Notes: generated by a model from the letters alone, not told the origin. Counted from the stretch's first letter, positions 8,903 through 17,864 are shown. The stretch is DNA of 64,000 nt from Stygiolobus caldivivus (GCF_019704315.1 NZ_AP024597.1:2232001-2296000), one strand, 5' to 3'. Translations and numbers: made by a program.

Positions 8903-9568
8903 TTAAAGGTCTGGTGTAAAAAATGTCATCCCGCCTACTTTCAGTTTTCTTACCTTAAAGTTGTAGACGGAAGAGAGGAGTTCTTCTGTCAGGAGTTCTG
9001 GTCTCCCCTTGAAGTTAACTCTGCCCCTATTGAGCACGATAACCTCATCGGCATAGTTTACCATCTCCAATTCGTGAACCGCTATAAGGAACTGTTTTTC
9101 GTCCCTCAACTGGTTTATGATCTGGACTAACTTATACTTGTTAGCAAAGTCCACGTACGAGAACGGCTCATCCATCAATACTAAGTTCCCTTCACTCAAG
9201 GCTTTAGCTACCAACACAAGCCTCTTTTCGCCGCTACTTAAAGTATAAAAGTCCCTTTCCAAAAGCCTTTCTATACCTAATAGTTTTACATACTTATCGT
9301 AATCTCCCTTCCTCTTGCCGGCTGTTAGTACTTCATAAGTTTTCATCTGCGGCGAGAAGAACTCCGAAGGGGAATAGGACAAGATGCCTCTCTCAAGGAA
9401 TAACTCACCCCCATCAGGCTTAATCATCCCAATTAACGTCCTTAAAAGCGTGGTCTTGCCAGACCCGTTAGGGCCCAGTAATAAAGTCACCCCTTTTTTT
9501 AACTCAAAGCTTAACTCATCAATAACGACTTTGTCCCCGAACTTAACCCTCAACCCTTTGACCATCAT
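8903..9568 (-). CDS. ABC transporter ATP-binding protein (iron-siderophore/cobalamin importer type)
   Basis: This is the ATPase subunit of a type II ABC importer. It shows Walker A LLGPNGSGKTTLL (about 31-43), signature LSSGEKRL (about 110-117), Walker B NLVLMDEP (about 128-135) and the H-loop His in AVHELEMV (about 165). At 221 aa it is slightly shorter than typical FecE/BtuD proteins. Its start overlaps the end of the permease gene by 26 bp, so the two are coupled. With the permease and the divergent binding protein it forms a complete importer. Substrate could be an iron-chelate, haem or corrinoid; the sequence alone does not decide. Confidence 0.88.
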   Translation of the reverse strand: MMVKGLRVKFGDKVVIDELSFELKKGVTLLLGPNGSGKTTLLRTLIGMIKPDGGELFLERGILSYSPSEFFSPQMKTYEVLTAGKRKGDYDKYVKLLGIERLLERDFYTLSSGEKRLVLVAKALSEGNLVLMDEPFSYVDFANKYKLVQIINQLRDEKQFLIAVHELEMVNYADEVIVLNRGRVNFKGRPELLTEELLSSVYNFKVRKLKVGGMTFFTPDL

Positions 9569-10523
9569 TTAACCTCACCAAAAGCGAAATAAGTACCGGA
9601 GAAGCCATTAGTGCAATAATTGGGGTAACAGGGATTAATGTACCGAACGCAGCGTGGGATATCACGTTCCCGATTAACATTAGAGAAGCACCCAAGACGG
9701 ATGAATATATTGTTAGGTCCCTCATGTTACCCCCTACCATTTTTCTGACTAGGTGGGGTATCAGTATTCCTACAAAACCTATTACTCCGACTAAAGATAC
9801 CTCGTATGAGACTACGAGACTTATAAAGACTAGCCAAAAAAGCCTGAACGCCTGAGGGTTAACACCGTGGGCGTAACTGATCTCATCACTTATAGAGACT
9901 AAGTCAATAGTCTTAGAGTAAAAGAGGGATAAGGACACTAAAGCGAAGGTCATTATCACTAGCGGCATGACTTGTCCCCACCCTACTACGCTCACTTCCC
10001 CTAAAAGCCAGAATAGTAGTGGGGGTATTTGCGGGTCTTTTTCCTCTAGTATAGTCAGGAGGATAGTGTAGATAGAAGTGAAGATATAAGATACTACTAC
10101 CCCACCTACTACAAGGCCGTATATGCCCCCTCTTTTACCTATTAGGATAGTAAGCCCTGTTGAGACCAGGGAGAAGAGGAAAGCCATTAGAGGCTGTAAA
10201 AATGGAATTGTCAAGTAGCTGAAGAGGAAATAAGAGAGGACAGCCCCCAAAGCTCCTCCTGAAGCTGTGCCGGAAATATAAGGGTCTACTATGGGGTTCC
10301 TGAGTAAGTGTTGCATTATAGCACCGCTTATTGAGAGTGATACTCCTACTAGGATTGCGGTAACTATTGTAGGCAACCTAATTTTATAGATAATTATAGA
10401 ATACAGACCCGAAGGGTGGACAATCTGGTTAAGTGGGATTACGACTTGACCCACCACTAGGGCTAACAGGAATGACGGGATAGGAGTTAAGAATAACAAT
10501 AAGCCTAAAACCCTTTTGTTCAC
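9543..10523 (-). CDS. ABC transporter permease, FecCD/BtuC family
   Basis: This membrane permease of a type II importer has about ten hydrophobic helices over 326 aa. FecCD hallmarks include the GAxMQ-like stretch ISGAIMQHLLRNP and GFVGILIPHLVR near the C-terminus. I start it at GTG 10523 (VNKRVLGLLLF), giving the family's usual length, not at the far-upstream GTG 10715, which would add 64 unrelated residues and begins inside a poly-C tract. Support for 10523 is a TATA-like AAATTTATTA on the minus strand (10547-10556) about 28 nt upstream, the leaderless spacing. A 17-bp operator-like inverted repeat lies between them. It is co-transcribed with the ATPase gene. Confidence 0.85.
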   Translation of the reverse strand: MNKRVLGLLLFLTPIPSFLLALVVGQVVIPLNQIVHPSGLYSIIIYKIRLPTIVTAILVGVSLSISGAIMQHLLRNPIVDPYISGTASGGALGAVLSYFLFSYLTIPFLQPLMAFLFSLVSTGLTILIGKRGGIYGLVVGGVVVSYIFTSIYTILLTILEEKDPQIPPLLFWLLGEVSVVGWGQVMPLVIMTFALVSLSLFYSKTIDLVSISDEISYAHGVNPQAFRLFWLVFISLVVSYEVSLVGVIGFVGILIPHLVRKMVGGNMRDLTIYSSVLGASLMLIGNVISHAAFGTLIPVTPIIALMASPVLISLLVRLNDGQRVEG

Positions 10524-10528
10524 AAAAT

Positions 10529-10545
10529 ATGGATAGCTTATCCAT
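10529..10545. promoter_or_regulatory. Operator-like inverted repeat upstream of the permease gene
   Basis: ATGGATA-GCT-TATCCAT is a perfect 7-bp inverted repeat with a 3-bp spacer. It lies between the TATA-like box and start codon of the permease gene, where a bound repressor would block polymerase. A related 17-mer (13 of 17 identical) sits at the same place in the divergent promoter (10929-10945). Confidence 0.6.
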
Positions 10546-10546
10546 G

Positions 10547-10556
10547 TAATAAATTT
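10547..10556 (-). promoter_or_regulatory. TATA box of the permease-ATPase operon
   Basis: On the minus strand this reads AAATTTATTA, about 28 nt upstream of GTG 10523. It supports that start and a leaderless transcript. Confidence 0.5.
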
Positions 10557-10714
10557 TACCTCACATTTACTAAAAAATAAGAAAAGGGGCTTAAATAAAC
10601 GGTCAGGAAAAGACGGAGACAACTCGTAATGTTTGCTCATCTCCCCTAGTAGGGTCCTACTCTTGAGGCGTAAGCTTAAGAATAAATTGAAGAAGGTTTG
10701 GGGTTGAGCTTGCA

Positions 10715-10726
10715 CCCCCCCCCCCC
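10715..10726. repeat. Poly-C homopolymer (12 nt)
   Basis: Twelve consecutive C residues in an otherwise mixed-composition spacer. Such tracts are prone to slippage in replication and to miscounting in sequencing. Confidence 0.9.
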
Positions 10727-10919
10727 ATTATACCGTGACTAAGAAATGGACGTAAGATGTAAAGGATACTCCCTACTTTACCGCATGCTTCAATTTTCTT
10801 AGACTAGGGCCCGAAAATTTTTGTTAAGTTCAAAAAACTAAGCGTTAATTTAAGAGCAAGTTTAACTTTGTCTCTGATAAAAATTCGACCGACCCACAAA
10901 GCAGATAGTTCCCAAAAAC

Positions 10920-10927
10920 TTAAATAT
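10920..10927 (+). promoter_or_regulatory. TATA box of the binding-protein gene
   Basis: TTAAATAT, preceded by an A-rich BRE-like stretch, is centred about 27 nt before ATG 10951. Confidence 0.55.
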
Positions 10928-10928
10928 G

Positions 10929-10945
10929 TTGGATAACCTAACCAT
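10929..10945. promoter_or_regulatory. Operator-like repeat upstream of the binding-protein gene
   Basis: TTGGATAACCTAACCAT matches the 10529-10545 repeat at 13 of 17 positions and also resembles DtxR/IdeR-type operators (TTAGGTTAG-CTAACC). It lies directly after the TATA box and before the leaderless start. Metal-dependent control of the importer is an inference from this similarity. Confidence 0.5.
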
Positions 10946-10950
10946 GTCTA

Positions 10951-11922
10951 ATGAAGCCTTCGGTAATAGTCGGGGTAGTACTAGTATTGATTATTCTAGT
11001 CTCTGTTATAGTGTATATGCATTACTTTTCAGGTACACAGACAGTAGTCCCTAGTACCACGACTGCACCGCCTAAAAACCTTAGGATCGTGAGCTTGGCA
11101 CCGTCTGATACGCAGATCCTAATATCTTTAGGTCTGGGTAAGGACATTGTGGGAATGGACATTTACTCTTATCAGTTATTGGAAGACCTTAACGAGACTT
11201 CGCTGGTGCCGTCAAACGTGACCGTGTTTAATAATATATGCCCGCCTAATATCTCGGGTATATTACTCCTCCACCCCAATAAGGTCCTGGTAGAATACGG
11301 TTTAGATGCTCATTACATACCCGAAATGGAGAAAGCTGGCTTACCTCTAATGATTACGAATAACGACTACGCATTATCATTAGCTCAAATAGAGGAGAAC
11401 ATCATTAGTATTGCCGAGTCTTTAAACGATACACAAGCTGGTATGCAGGTCGTAAAGTGGATGGAGTCCCAAGTCGAAAACTATACACCTACCGTTAGTA
11501 CTGCATACTTTGACTGGATATGTAGTAACGGTGAAGCGTATACTGCGGGCGGGGACGTGTTCATTAACAACGTCTTAGAGTTAGCCGGGGGCTATAATGT
11601 TTTTGAAAACTTTTCAGGCTATCCTGAGGTAACGCCTTCAAAGGTCTTGCTTGCTGACCCTTCCATCATAATAGCTCAATCAGTCTATAACTACTCTTAT
11701 ACGATGACCTTAATTAAGGAGTACTTCACCAATACTTCAGCAGTAGAGGACGGTAAAGTCTACATAATATCGGGTCTGGCTGTGGACTTATTAGATGAGC
11801 CCGGTCCGCTATCGGTATACGGCGTAATAATGCTCCATAAGATCCTAACTGGTCAGGCACCACATTACGTAAACACCACATGGGTACGCACGAATATAAA
11901 CGTCTCTATCCCGGTATATTGA
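10951..11922 (+). CDS. Membrane-anchored substrate-binding protein of the ABC importer (PBP class III, BtuF/FhuD-like)
   Basis: The 323-aa protein has an N-terminal hydrophobic helix (about 5-25) that can act as signal or membrane anchor, then a short Thr/Pro linker (about 33-42). A class III periplasmic-binding fold follows, with the typical first strand RIVSLAPSDTQILISLGLG. The mature domain carries several possible N-glycosylation sites, usual for surface proteins here. It would capture the substrate outside the membrane and deliver it to the FecCD-type permease encoded divergently. The leaderless promoter is overlapped by an operator-like repeat. The exact ligand is unknown: iron chelate, haem or corrinoid are the family options. 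Confidence 0.83.
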   Translation: MKPSVIVGVVLVLIILVSVIVYMHYFSGTQTVVPSTTTAPPKNLRIVSLAPSDTQILISLGLGKDIVGMDIYSYQLLEDLNETSLVPSNVTVFNNICPPNISGILLLHPNKVLVEYGLDAHYIPEMEKAGLPLMITNNDYALSLAQIEENIISIAESLNDTQAGMQVVKWMESQVENYTPTVSTAYFDWICSNGEAYTAGGDVFINNVLELAGGYNVFENFSGYPEVTPSKVLLADPSIIIAQSVYNYSYTMTLIKEYFTNTSAVEDGKVYIISGLAVDLLDEPGPLSVYGVIMLHKILTGQAPHYVNTTWVRTNINVSIPVY

Positions 11923-11927
11923 GGATA

Positions 11928-11942
11928 AACTATTTTTTCTTT
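11928..11942 (+). terminator. T-rich tract after the binding-protein gene
   Basis: CTATTTTTTCTTTTA begins about 6 nt after the stop. It may terminate the binding-protein transcript; it also lies in the promoter area of htpX. Confidence 0.35.
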
Positions 11943-11961
11943 TAAGTAAAACTTTTCCAAA

Positions 11962-12888
11962 ATGGATGTTTTACCTCAATTAAAGTTTAAGATATATTTG
12001 GCTTTAGGACTTACAGTACTATCAGAAGGGCTTGTAACTTATATTATTACTCAGTTACTTAACCTCCCCTTTATAGCCGTTATTCCGTTCCTCGGGGTAT
12101 TTTGGTTAGTCCAATGGCTCATCTCACCTTACCTTGTAGCAAGGGATGCGGTAGAAATTGACGGTAATGACCCTTATTACGGTCAAGTATATGAGTTAGT
12201 AAAAAGGATAGCGTTAGCTTCTGGTGTCAGGCCCCCAAGAGTATTTATCGTTAATGCTCCTTATCCTAACGCGTTTGCTTACGGTAACTACGTGACCGGA
12301 AAGAGGATAGGGATAACAAGGCCCCTATTAAATATCCTTAACGAGGAGGAATTAGCCACAGTAATAGGTCATGAGATAGGCCACATAAAGCACAATGACG
12401 TTGAAATAGGCATGGCTATAGGACTTATACCCACGGTCCTCGGTTTTGTAAGCAACCTCCTTATAAACATCGGGTGGTTAAGCATAATTTTTGCTATAGA
12501 CGAGAGTGACCTAATATTGGGCATTATAATGCTAACGATTGGTGGAGCCTTATTTGTAGTTACCCTTACTTTACAGCTATTCGTATTGTGGTTTAACAGA
12601 TTAAGGGAGAGCTATGCAGACCTCCACGCTGTAAAGCTTTTCGGTAGGGACTCAGTATATCTGGCAAACGCGTTAGCTAAGATAGAAATATATATGCAGA
12701 ACGTTAGGCTCGACCCATTCACCGGGATTATTGTTACAGCTTCTCCGGTGAAAGTCAAAGAGACTGACCCTTCGGTACTAGTTGAGGAATGGTTGAGAAA
12801 AAAACCTTCTCCCTTTTCAGACATACTCTCTACTCACCCTGACCCGGTGAAAAGGGTCCAAATGATCTATAGGAGTGCAATAGAGTAA
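11962..12888 (+). CDS. htpX: Zinc metalloprotease HtpX (M48 family)
   Basis: This is an integral-membrane protease for quality control of membrane proteins, active site on the cytoplasmic face. It has two hydrophobic helices at about 10-55, the zinc-binding motif HEIGH near residue 137 within the stretch VIGHEIGHIKHND, two more helices at about 155-205, and the third-ligand region ESYADLHAV near 214-222. Length 308 aa is typical. Start ATG 11962 follows an AT-rich promoter region closely. It stands alone between the importer's binding-protein gene and a small membrane-protein gene on the other strand. Confidence 0.92.
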   Translation: MDVLPQLKFKIYLALGLTVLSEGLVTYIITQLLNLPFIAVIPFLGVFWLVQWLISPYLVARDAVEIDGNDPYYGQVYELVKRIALASGVRPPRVFIVNAPYPNAFAYGNYVTGKRIGITRPLLNILNEEELATVIGHEIGHIKHNDVEIGMAIGLIPTVLGFVSNLLINIGWLSIIFAIDESDLILGIIMLTIGGALFVVTLTLQLFVLWFNRLRESYADLHAVKLFGRDSVYLANALAKIEIYMQNVRLDPFTGIIVTASPVKVKETDPSVLVEEWLRKKPSPFSDILSTHPDPVKRVQMIYRSAIE

Positions 12889-12968
12889 CCTCTTGAGGTG
12901 AAATAAGCAGGATTGAAATAGGCAGTGTATAGGTATAGACTTTCAGGCTTTATTACGTGCGTTATGGT

Positions 12969-13274
12969 TTAGCCTTTAATAAGCCCTAATACAAAGCCTA
13001 TAATAAAGATCAAGGAGTTATAAGGTATGTAAGTTATAGCTTCGTTAGCGTATTTTTCAGCTTCAGGTATTGCAGTACTTGCAGTTGACTGGACAAAAGA
13101 TAAAATAGTATGGGGGGATATGACCCCAGCTACTACTAAAAGGATTATTATAGCTAAGATTACTACCCCTATCTTCACTATATTCTTTACTAAATACCCT
13201 ATTAATAGACCTAAAAGGAACGTTACTATGGCATAAACTATTTCGCTTTTAGGTATGTCCGGTATTGTAATCAT
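12969..13274 (-). CDS. Hypothetical small membrane protein
   Basis: The 101-aa protein has an N-terminal segment MITIPDIPKSEIVY, two adjacent hydrophobic helices (about 14-55), a short polar segment, and a C-terminal hydrophobic helix (about 80-100) ending in KG. The glycine pattern (GLLIGYLV, GFVLGL) is common in small membrane proteins. No family was recognised. The opposing gene at 13328 starts 53 bp away, so the two share a divergent promoter region. Confidence 0.6.
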   Translation of the reverse strand: MITIPDIPKSEIVYAIVTFLLGLLIGYLVKNIVKIGVVILAIIILLVVAGVISPHTILSFVQSTASTAIPEAEKYANEAITYIPYNSLIFIIGFVLGLIKG

Positions 13275-13327
13275 TTTGGTATTTTACGTAAATCAGCTTT
13301 TTATATTTAAGGGGACTAGTTAAGGGT

Positions 13328-13657
13328 ATGAAAGTTGTAAAATACCATTTGACGGCTCAAATTATTAGGGGCGATAAGGAAGAAAAAATAGAGAGAAAAT
13401 TTAGGCATTTAAAAAATGCTAAAGAATTCGTAAGGGAGCTCACTTCTAAAGGAGAAGTAAAATGCGGTGAGTATTCTCAGCAAAACGGGTTATTAACCAG
13501 GGAATGTAACGGTGAAAAATTGACAATTAAGGTTGAAATAAGGACGGAAAGGATAAAGAAAATTAAAAAGGAAAAAGAAGAAAAAGGAAAGAAGGAGACA
13601 AGTGAGGAAAAGAAAGAAGCAAGTAAGGAGGAACCTAAACAAACTGAGTCTTCATAA
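13328..13657 (+). CDS. Hypothetical highly charged protein with Lys/Glu-rich tail
   Basis: The protein has 109 aa. Residues 1-78 look like a compact alpha/beta domain with two Cys (KCGEYSQQNGLLTRECN). Residues about 79-109 are almost entirely Lys, Glu, Ser and Thr, a probably disordered or coiled tail. A TATA-like TTATATTTAA (13301-13310) is about 23 nt before the ATG, supporting a leaderless transcript. No function can be assigned. A charged tail of this kind is seen in nucleic-acid-associated and chaperone-like small proteins, but that is only a compositional remark. Confidence 0.6.
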   Translation: MKVVKYHLTAQIIRGDKEEKIERKFRHLKNAKEFVRELTSKGEVKCGEYSQQNGLLTRECNGEKLTIKVEIRTERIKKIKKEKEEKGKKETSEEKKEASKEEPKQTESS

Positions 13658-13679
13658 CGACAGAGAGAGTGCCACTAAT

Positions 13680-14051
13680 TTAATGTAAATGCTCTTCTAA
13701 CCCTTCTCTAATATTTGTGGCTAATCTTTCTAGGTCTTTCTCCAGTTTTTCATATAGTTTGTTTTTATCTACCCAGTATAGGTAGCCCGGTCTGCCTTTT
13801 TTCTTATCCTCGGTTTCTTCCTTTTCTCTAATGAGTAGACCTTTATCTAGTAAGTTATTCAATGACTTGCTAACTGAAGCTTTAGTCACGTTTAGCTCCT
13901 CTGATATCTCGTCAGCCGACATCTTTTTTCCTTTAGTCATTAAAAGGTGTAGTACACTGACATCGCTTGAAGATAACCCGTACATAAAGGCTAGGAACTC
14001 ATGAATTTCTACACTGCGACCATCAGGGAAAGTTACTTTTTCTCCTTCCAT
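13680..14051 (-). CDS. Winged-helix transcriptional regulator (MarR/ArsR-like, GbsR-type)
   Basis: The 123-aa DNA-binding protein carries a winged helix at about 25-95 with recognition helix ADEISEELNVTKASVSKSLNNL, a wing with charged turn EKEETEDKKKGRPG, and a C-terminal helix likely used for dimerisation. The RPGYLYWVD stretch is typical of GbsR/DUF-type MarR proteins. I start it at ATG 14051 (MEGEKVTFPDG), because the longer version adds a hydrophobic leader not expected in this family. It is divergent from an ABC-2 exporter (start about 14126) and probably regulates it, as is usual for such pairs. Confidence 0.75.
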   Translation of the reverse strand: MEGEKVTFPDGRSVEIHEFLAFMYGLSSSDVSVLHLLMTKGKKMSADEISEELNVTKASVSKSLNNLLDKGLLIREKEETEDKKKGRPGYLYWVDKNKLYEKLEKDLERLATNIREGLEEHLH

Positions 14052-14125
14052 GGTTATAAAAATTAAAAGATTAGTATTAAGCTTGATCGTTATTAAAAGG
14101 AGCAAAATCAGTGTTTTTAGGATTA

Positions 14126-14971
14126 ATGGCAAAATTCAATATCATGATAGAAACTATTAACCTCACTAAACGTTATAGAGATGGTACTATAGCACTGGAT
14201 CACCTATCATTTACCACTAAAGCGAAAAACCTTACCGTTTTGGGGAGAAACGGTGCTGGAAAGACGACCCTGACCAGAATTTTGTCCACACAACTTTTAC
14301 CCACAGAAGGGACTGCTAGTATAGAAGGGTTAGACGTAATTAAGGATGCGAAGAGAGTAAGGAAGATAATCGCGTCTATACCTCAAGAAGCACATCCAGT
14401 AGGGATGTCGACACCCTACGAGCACTTACTAATGTATCTAACTGCTAGGGGTTTTTCGTTGTCCGAAGCTTCAGAGGTCTCGAGGAAGGTACTTAAAGAA
14501 GTAGGCTTATGGGAGGTAAAAGATAAACCGTCGGACTTCTTGTCCGGGGGTATGAAAAGGAAGATATTTGTAGCTATGGCTTTAGCTTCGAACGCCGAAC
14601 TAGTCCTACTCGACGAACCCACTGTTGGTCTAGATCCCTATTCAAGGACTGAAGTTTGGTCTGTCTTAAAAGAGAGTAAAGTCAAGCTAGTCCTTACCAC
14701 GCACTATATGGAAGAAGCAGAAGAGTTATCTGATGAGGTAATTTTACTTCATAAGGGTAAACTTATTGCTAGAGGTTCTGTAGAAGAACTACTTTCAGGT
14801 TTTAAGAATAAAGTAAGGGTCGAAGGTGTGGGAGACATAACAGTGGGGAAATTAAAGATAACCTATATAGACAAAGAGGAAGCCTTGAAGTATATCGGAA
14901 AATACGTGGTTAAGCCCGTAACTTTAGATGACCTATTTATTATCTACTCTGGTGAGGCACTTGAAGATTAA
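14126..14971 (+). CDS. ABC-2 type exporter ATP-binding protein
   Basis: This is the ATPase of a drug/polysaccharide-type ABC exporter. It has Walker [13 protein letters not shown] (about 39-50), signature FLSGGMKRK (about 138-146), Walker [15 protein letters not shown] (about 157-170) and the switch His in [12 protein letters not shown]. The C-terminal 60 residues form the DrrA-like extension. Possible starts are GTG 14111, ATG 14126 and ATG 14144; I prefer 14126 because a TATA-like TTATTAAAAG (14090-14099) lies at leaderless distance. 14144 matches the usual family N-terminus ([11 protein letters not shown]) and is a real alternative. The membrane partner follows with an 11-bp overlap. Confidence 0.87.
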   Translation: MAKFNIMIETINLTKRYRDGTIALDHLSFTTKAKNLTVLGRNGAGKTTLTRILSTQLLPTEGTASIEGLDVIKDAKRVRKIIASIPQEAHPVGMSTPYEHLLMYLTARGFSLSEASEVSRKVLKEVGLWEVKDKPSDFLSGGMKRKIFVAMALASNAELVLLDEPTVGLDPYSRTEVWSVLKESKVKLVLTTHYMEEAEELSDEVILLHKGKLIARGSVEELLSGFKNKVRVEGVGDITVGKLKITYIDKEEALKYIGKYVVKPVTLDDLFIIYSGEALED

Positions 14972-15689
14972 GTTCATATTGGCTTTTGCAAGGTTTTACG
15001 GTTACGCCCCTTTAACTAGGGGGGCAGTATACGTCTTTTCATACTTGACCGTACCTTTAGCAGAGCTCTTCCTCATTTATATAATTACGAAAGGGGCATT
15101 CGTTAAGTTTGCCATAGCCGGTGGACTAATCACAGTAATAGCTACTAACGGTCTTTCCTTTATAGCAGATTTCGCTTTTCTGAGACTTGAGTTAAAATTA
15201 CAAGACCTACTAGTAGCTACAGAAATATCTGCCGGGGACTATATCCTCGCTTTAACTGTTTCTAACCTCATCTATTCCTCACCGGGGATCATAACTTATC
15301 TTGTACTAGCATTCATATACCACTTGTTGAACATAACTAACTTCGTGCCAGCACTTTTCGTCTTACTGCTATTGCTTCTTAATACCTCAGCCTTGGGCTT
15401 CTTTATAGGTAGTTTAATACCACACGTAAGGTATTCATGGGGGATAGGGTCTATAATGGGGACTTTGCTTACCATTTTACCTCCAGTATTCTACCCCTAC
15501 TATTTACTGCCTAACACGATCTTTGAAACCGTATACCCTCTGCCTACGACTTTAGCCTCCTTGCTTATTCAAAATTTAACCGGTCTGATAAGCACTAAAT
15601 TAGTAGTACAGAGCCTGATCTTGCTAGTTATTGAAACAGCTTTATTCTATTACCTATCAATAAAATTCAGTAGATGGGTTTCCAAATAG
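14961..15689 (+). CDS. ABC-2 type exporter permease
   Basis: This is the membrane subunit for the preceding ATPase. It has six hydrophobic helices in about 242 aa with the ABC-2 pattern, including a conserved late segment ending [17 protein letters not shown]. Start: TTG 14961 has GGTGA exactly 5 nt upstream, the same arrangement as at the pilus ATPase gene, so I prefer it; ATG 14928 would give 11 more residues. The 3' end overlaps the convergent DUF929 gene by 23 bp. The substrate is unknown; control by the divergent winged-helix regulator is likely. Confidence 0.8.
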   Translation: MKIKFILAFARFYGYAPLTRGAVYVFSYLTVPLAELFLIYIITKGAFVKFAIAGGLITVIATNGLSFIADFAFLRLELKLQDLLVATEISAGDYILALTVSNLIYSSPGIITYLVLAFIYHLLNITNFVPALFVLLLLLLNTSALGFFIGSLIPHVRYSWGIGSIMGTLLTILPPVFYPYYLLPNTIFETVYPLPTTLASLLIQNLTGLISTKLVVQSLILLVIETALFYYLSIKFSRWVSK

Positions 15690-16680
15690 TTACTATGAAA
15701 ATCTGCCTGATCGCTCTACTCTCGGTAGTGGGTAATATGTTATATTCCGACCCGTAGTTAAAAGGGGTATTTTGGAGAACACCTTTAATTTGGGTCGTCA
15801 TTTCACTATTCCCAGTCACTTTACTTATCAGCTGGTGCTCTAACATTTGTATTTCGGTTATCCCACACACGTTATAGGGCTGGTTATTATCGGCTATACA
15901 GAACTCAGCGGTTAAAATGTTTGCCGTTGAATACACTTGTTTAGCTAGGGGTGAAGAAAGGTTTAAGAGCTGGGAAAAAGCATAGCTCCAATTCTTTCCG
16001 CTCAGCAGTGAAGGACTAACTGTAGAACCTACTTGATAATAGAGCCCCGCCACGTATATGAATGGAATTGAACCATGACCTAGTTCCTGCCATAGCTCGT
16101 AAATATTTTGAGGGACGGGCTGTAATGGTTGGTGATCCCTATTTTGATATTCATAAGCTAACAGAGAGAGGTATTTACTACTATAAGACACGTTTACAAG
16201 AGTAAAGGTCGGAGTATTAGGATAAACATCAGTAGAGCTTGATAACATGTACTTTAAGCCAGAGATATTCCCAAACCTATCTAAAGCAATCAGAAAAGCC
16301 CACATCTCGGCGCCACAAAATGGACACCATTCAGCTCCAACAAATATTATTACGGGTTTTCCTCCGTAATCTAAGGATTCAGTGTAGTAAGTAGGATAAA
16401 CTGCCTCAAGGAGAGTTGTGTTAGTAATATTGTACCCCTGTTGGGATAAAGATTTCAACTGAAAATATACAGATGGTGAGACTTTTACTCCGATAATCGA
16501 AGAATCAGATGAAACAGTCTTTGACGTGAAGTAATTAAATGCCACAAAAGAAGAGATTATAATTAGGAAAATAATTAAAAAAATTAAAGCGACTTGCTTA
16601 TGACTTCTCAACCGTATCCACCGTTTATGAGCTTGTGTATGTGTAGTATGCGTCTGGGTATGGGTATACGTTGGGGTCAC
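15667..16680 (-). CDS. DUF929 family protein: membrane-anchored thioredoxin-fold protein with CPFC motif
   Basis: DUF929 proteins are known mainly from Sulfolobales. This 337-aa copy has a His/Thr-rich N-terminus, one hydrophobic anchor (about 31-50), and then an extracytoplasmic domain. [20 protein letters not shown] near 110-129 matches a thioredoxin active site (CPFC), and [14 protein letters not shown] adds two further Cys. A disulfide or thiol redox role outside the cell is inferred from the CxxC and topology. GTG 16680 overlaps the next gene's end by 56 bp; TTG 16611 (removing the TH-rich repeat) is an alternative start. The upstream gene encodes a secreted six-Cys protein, a possible partner. 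Confidence 0.75.
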   Translation of the reverse strand: MTPTYTHTQTHTTHTQAHKRWIRLRSHKQVALIFLIIFLIIISSFVAFNYFTSKTVSSDSSIIGVKVSPSVYFQLKSLSQQGYNITNTTLLEAVYPTYYTESLDYGGKPVIIFVGAEWCPFCGAEMWAFLIALDRFGNISGLKYMLSSSTDVYPNTPTFTLVNVSYSSKYLSLLAYEYQNRDHQPLQPVPQNIYELWQELGHGSIPFIYVAGLYYQVGSTVSPSLLSGKNWSYAFSQLLNLSSPLAKQVYSTANILTAEFCIADNNQPYNVCGITEIQMLEHQLISKVTGNSEMTTQIKGVLQNTPFNYGSEYNILPTTESRAIRQIFIVTIWKPIY

Positions 16681-17734
16681 TGAAGTACAATATCATATTT
16701 GAAGGTACTTCAATAGCGTCAACAGCCTTACCGTTCAACAGCGTCTTCCATATTGGGTTATTCTGGTTAGCCATCAAAACAGCACTATCATAAGTACTCA
16801 AAGCCTTCTGCAAATTAGCATAAGAGTTCAAGCACAAGGAAGTATCATTAGTCACATTAGAAGGCACAATCTGCTCACACTGACCCGTCAACGGGTTAGG
16901 GAAAATATTAGGATTAAACACCAGTACTACTACAATATACCATGGTATAGACTGAGTAGTACTAAAAGTCACAATGTGGTCATGAGCAGGAGTAGGCAAA
17001 ACACCCTCAGGAAGACCAAAAACACCATTCTTAATCCCCAAAGACTCCTCAACAGCAGTAAAAGCAGGAGAATATATCAAAGACATGTGGTCGGGACAAG
17101 CAGCAGGAGTATCAGCAGCACCACACTGAGTCAATACAGTATAAGTAGTACCATTATAAGTAAACGTAGGGAAACCCTGAGCATTAGCACCCAACTTCTG
17201 CACACCAAAAATCGACAAACCAGCAAAAGCAGGAACAATCACATAAACCGGAGCAGCATTAGACGGCAAATCAGAAGAAGGCAAACCCTGACCAACCTCA
17301 CACCCATCAGCAACACTCTCCTGCTGAGACTCATTAGCAAAAATCGTAATACCAGACGTATTACAACTAAAGTCCATAGTATAATTAAAAGTTATAACCT
17401 GACCATTAAGAAAAGCAGCAGACAAATTATACATAACAGGAACTCTCTGAGTAACAGTTTGAGTAGCTGTTACTGTAGAAGTTACCGTTTGATTAACTGT
17501 TACTGTAGTAGGCACTGTAGATGTACTTATAACCGTAGTCGAAGAAGTTACCGTAGTAGGCACTGTAGTAGGCACTGTAGATGTTACTGTAGAAGTCACA
17601 CTTGGTTTAGTTGCATATAAGTAAAACCCTATTGCTGCTATTATTAAAAGTATTATTACAGCTGCACCAAATACTATGTTTGAGACTGCTTTTTTCTTCT
17701 TATCTGAACTATGTTTTGTAGATTTTCTCTCCAT
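16625..17734 (-). CDS. Secreted, membrane-anchored protein with Thr/Val/Ser-rich stalk and six cysteines
   Basis: The 369-aa protein has a basic N-terminus ([15 protein letters not shown]), one hydrophobic anchor (about 18-42), then a low-complexity stalk of repeated TVTST/PTTV units (about 46-92). A globular domain of about 275 residues follows, with six Cys (FSC, DGC, TQC, AAC, GQC, LC) and several N-glycosylation sequons. No family was recognised. Codons in the globular part end in T far more often than in neighbouring genes. It is divergent from a membrane polyferredoxin and followed by a DUF929 thioredoxin-like gene; six Cys would suit three disulfides made by such a partner. Function unknown. 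Confidence 0.72.
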   Translation of the reverse strand: MERKSTKHSSDKKKKAVSNIVFGAAVIILLIIAAIGFYLYATKPSVTSTVTSTVPTTVPTTVTSSTTVISTSTVPTTVTVNQTVTSTVTATQTVTQRVPVMYNLSAAFLNGQVITFNYTMDFSCNTSGITIFANESQQESVADGCEVGQGLPSSDLPSNAAPVYVIVPAFAGLSIFGVQKLGANAQGFPTFTYNGTTYTVLTQCGAADTPAACPDHMSLIYSPAFTAVEESLGIKNGVFGLPEGVLPTPAHDHIVTFSTTQSIPWYIVVVLVFNPNIFPNPLTGQCEQIVPSNVTNDTSLCLNSYANLQKALSTYDSAVLMANQNNPIWKTLLNGKAVDAIEVPSNMILYFSDPNVYPYPDAYYTYTSS

Positions 17735-17864
17735 TTTGCGTCTGATATAAGGACTTTCTAAGCGATTAATAAAAAAGTGTTAAATAAATTTTAACCGTTA
17801 CTGTGGGTTGATATTTAAAGTTTTTAACACACTTTTTTTAAGATTGATATTTAGGGAAGAGCAA

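Larger units (their letters stand above)
10524..10950. other. 427-bp divergent regulatory region of the ABC importer
   Basis: This holds both promoters and operator-like repeats of the importer, a perfect small hairpin AGTAGG-gt-CCTACT (10648-10661), a 12-nt C homopolymer (10715-10726), and an AATTTTC/GAAAATT inverted repeat (about 10792-10819). I see no convincing gene; the frame running through it is low-complexity and unlike FecCD proteins. Confidence 0.5.

Noticed and set aside
10524-10715. Extended FecCD permease starting at GTG 10715
   Set aside because: The added 64 residues are unlike FecCD proteins and begin in a poly-C tract; GTG 10523 gives normal length and has a TATA box at leaderless distance.
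4151-10832. A 17-bp identical sequence AATTTTTGTTAAGTTCA at 4151-4167 and 10816-10832
   Set aside because: The flanks do not match and the sequence is AT-rich; most likely chance or a weak promoter-like similarity, not a mobile repeat.
16976-17620. Long open frame on the plus strand antisense to the six-Cys secreted protein
   Set aside because: Its product is rich in Ser, Arg and Thr with no domain-like order. The frame is a by-product of biased codon use on the minus strand, where the real gene has signal anchor, stalk and cysteines.
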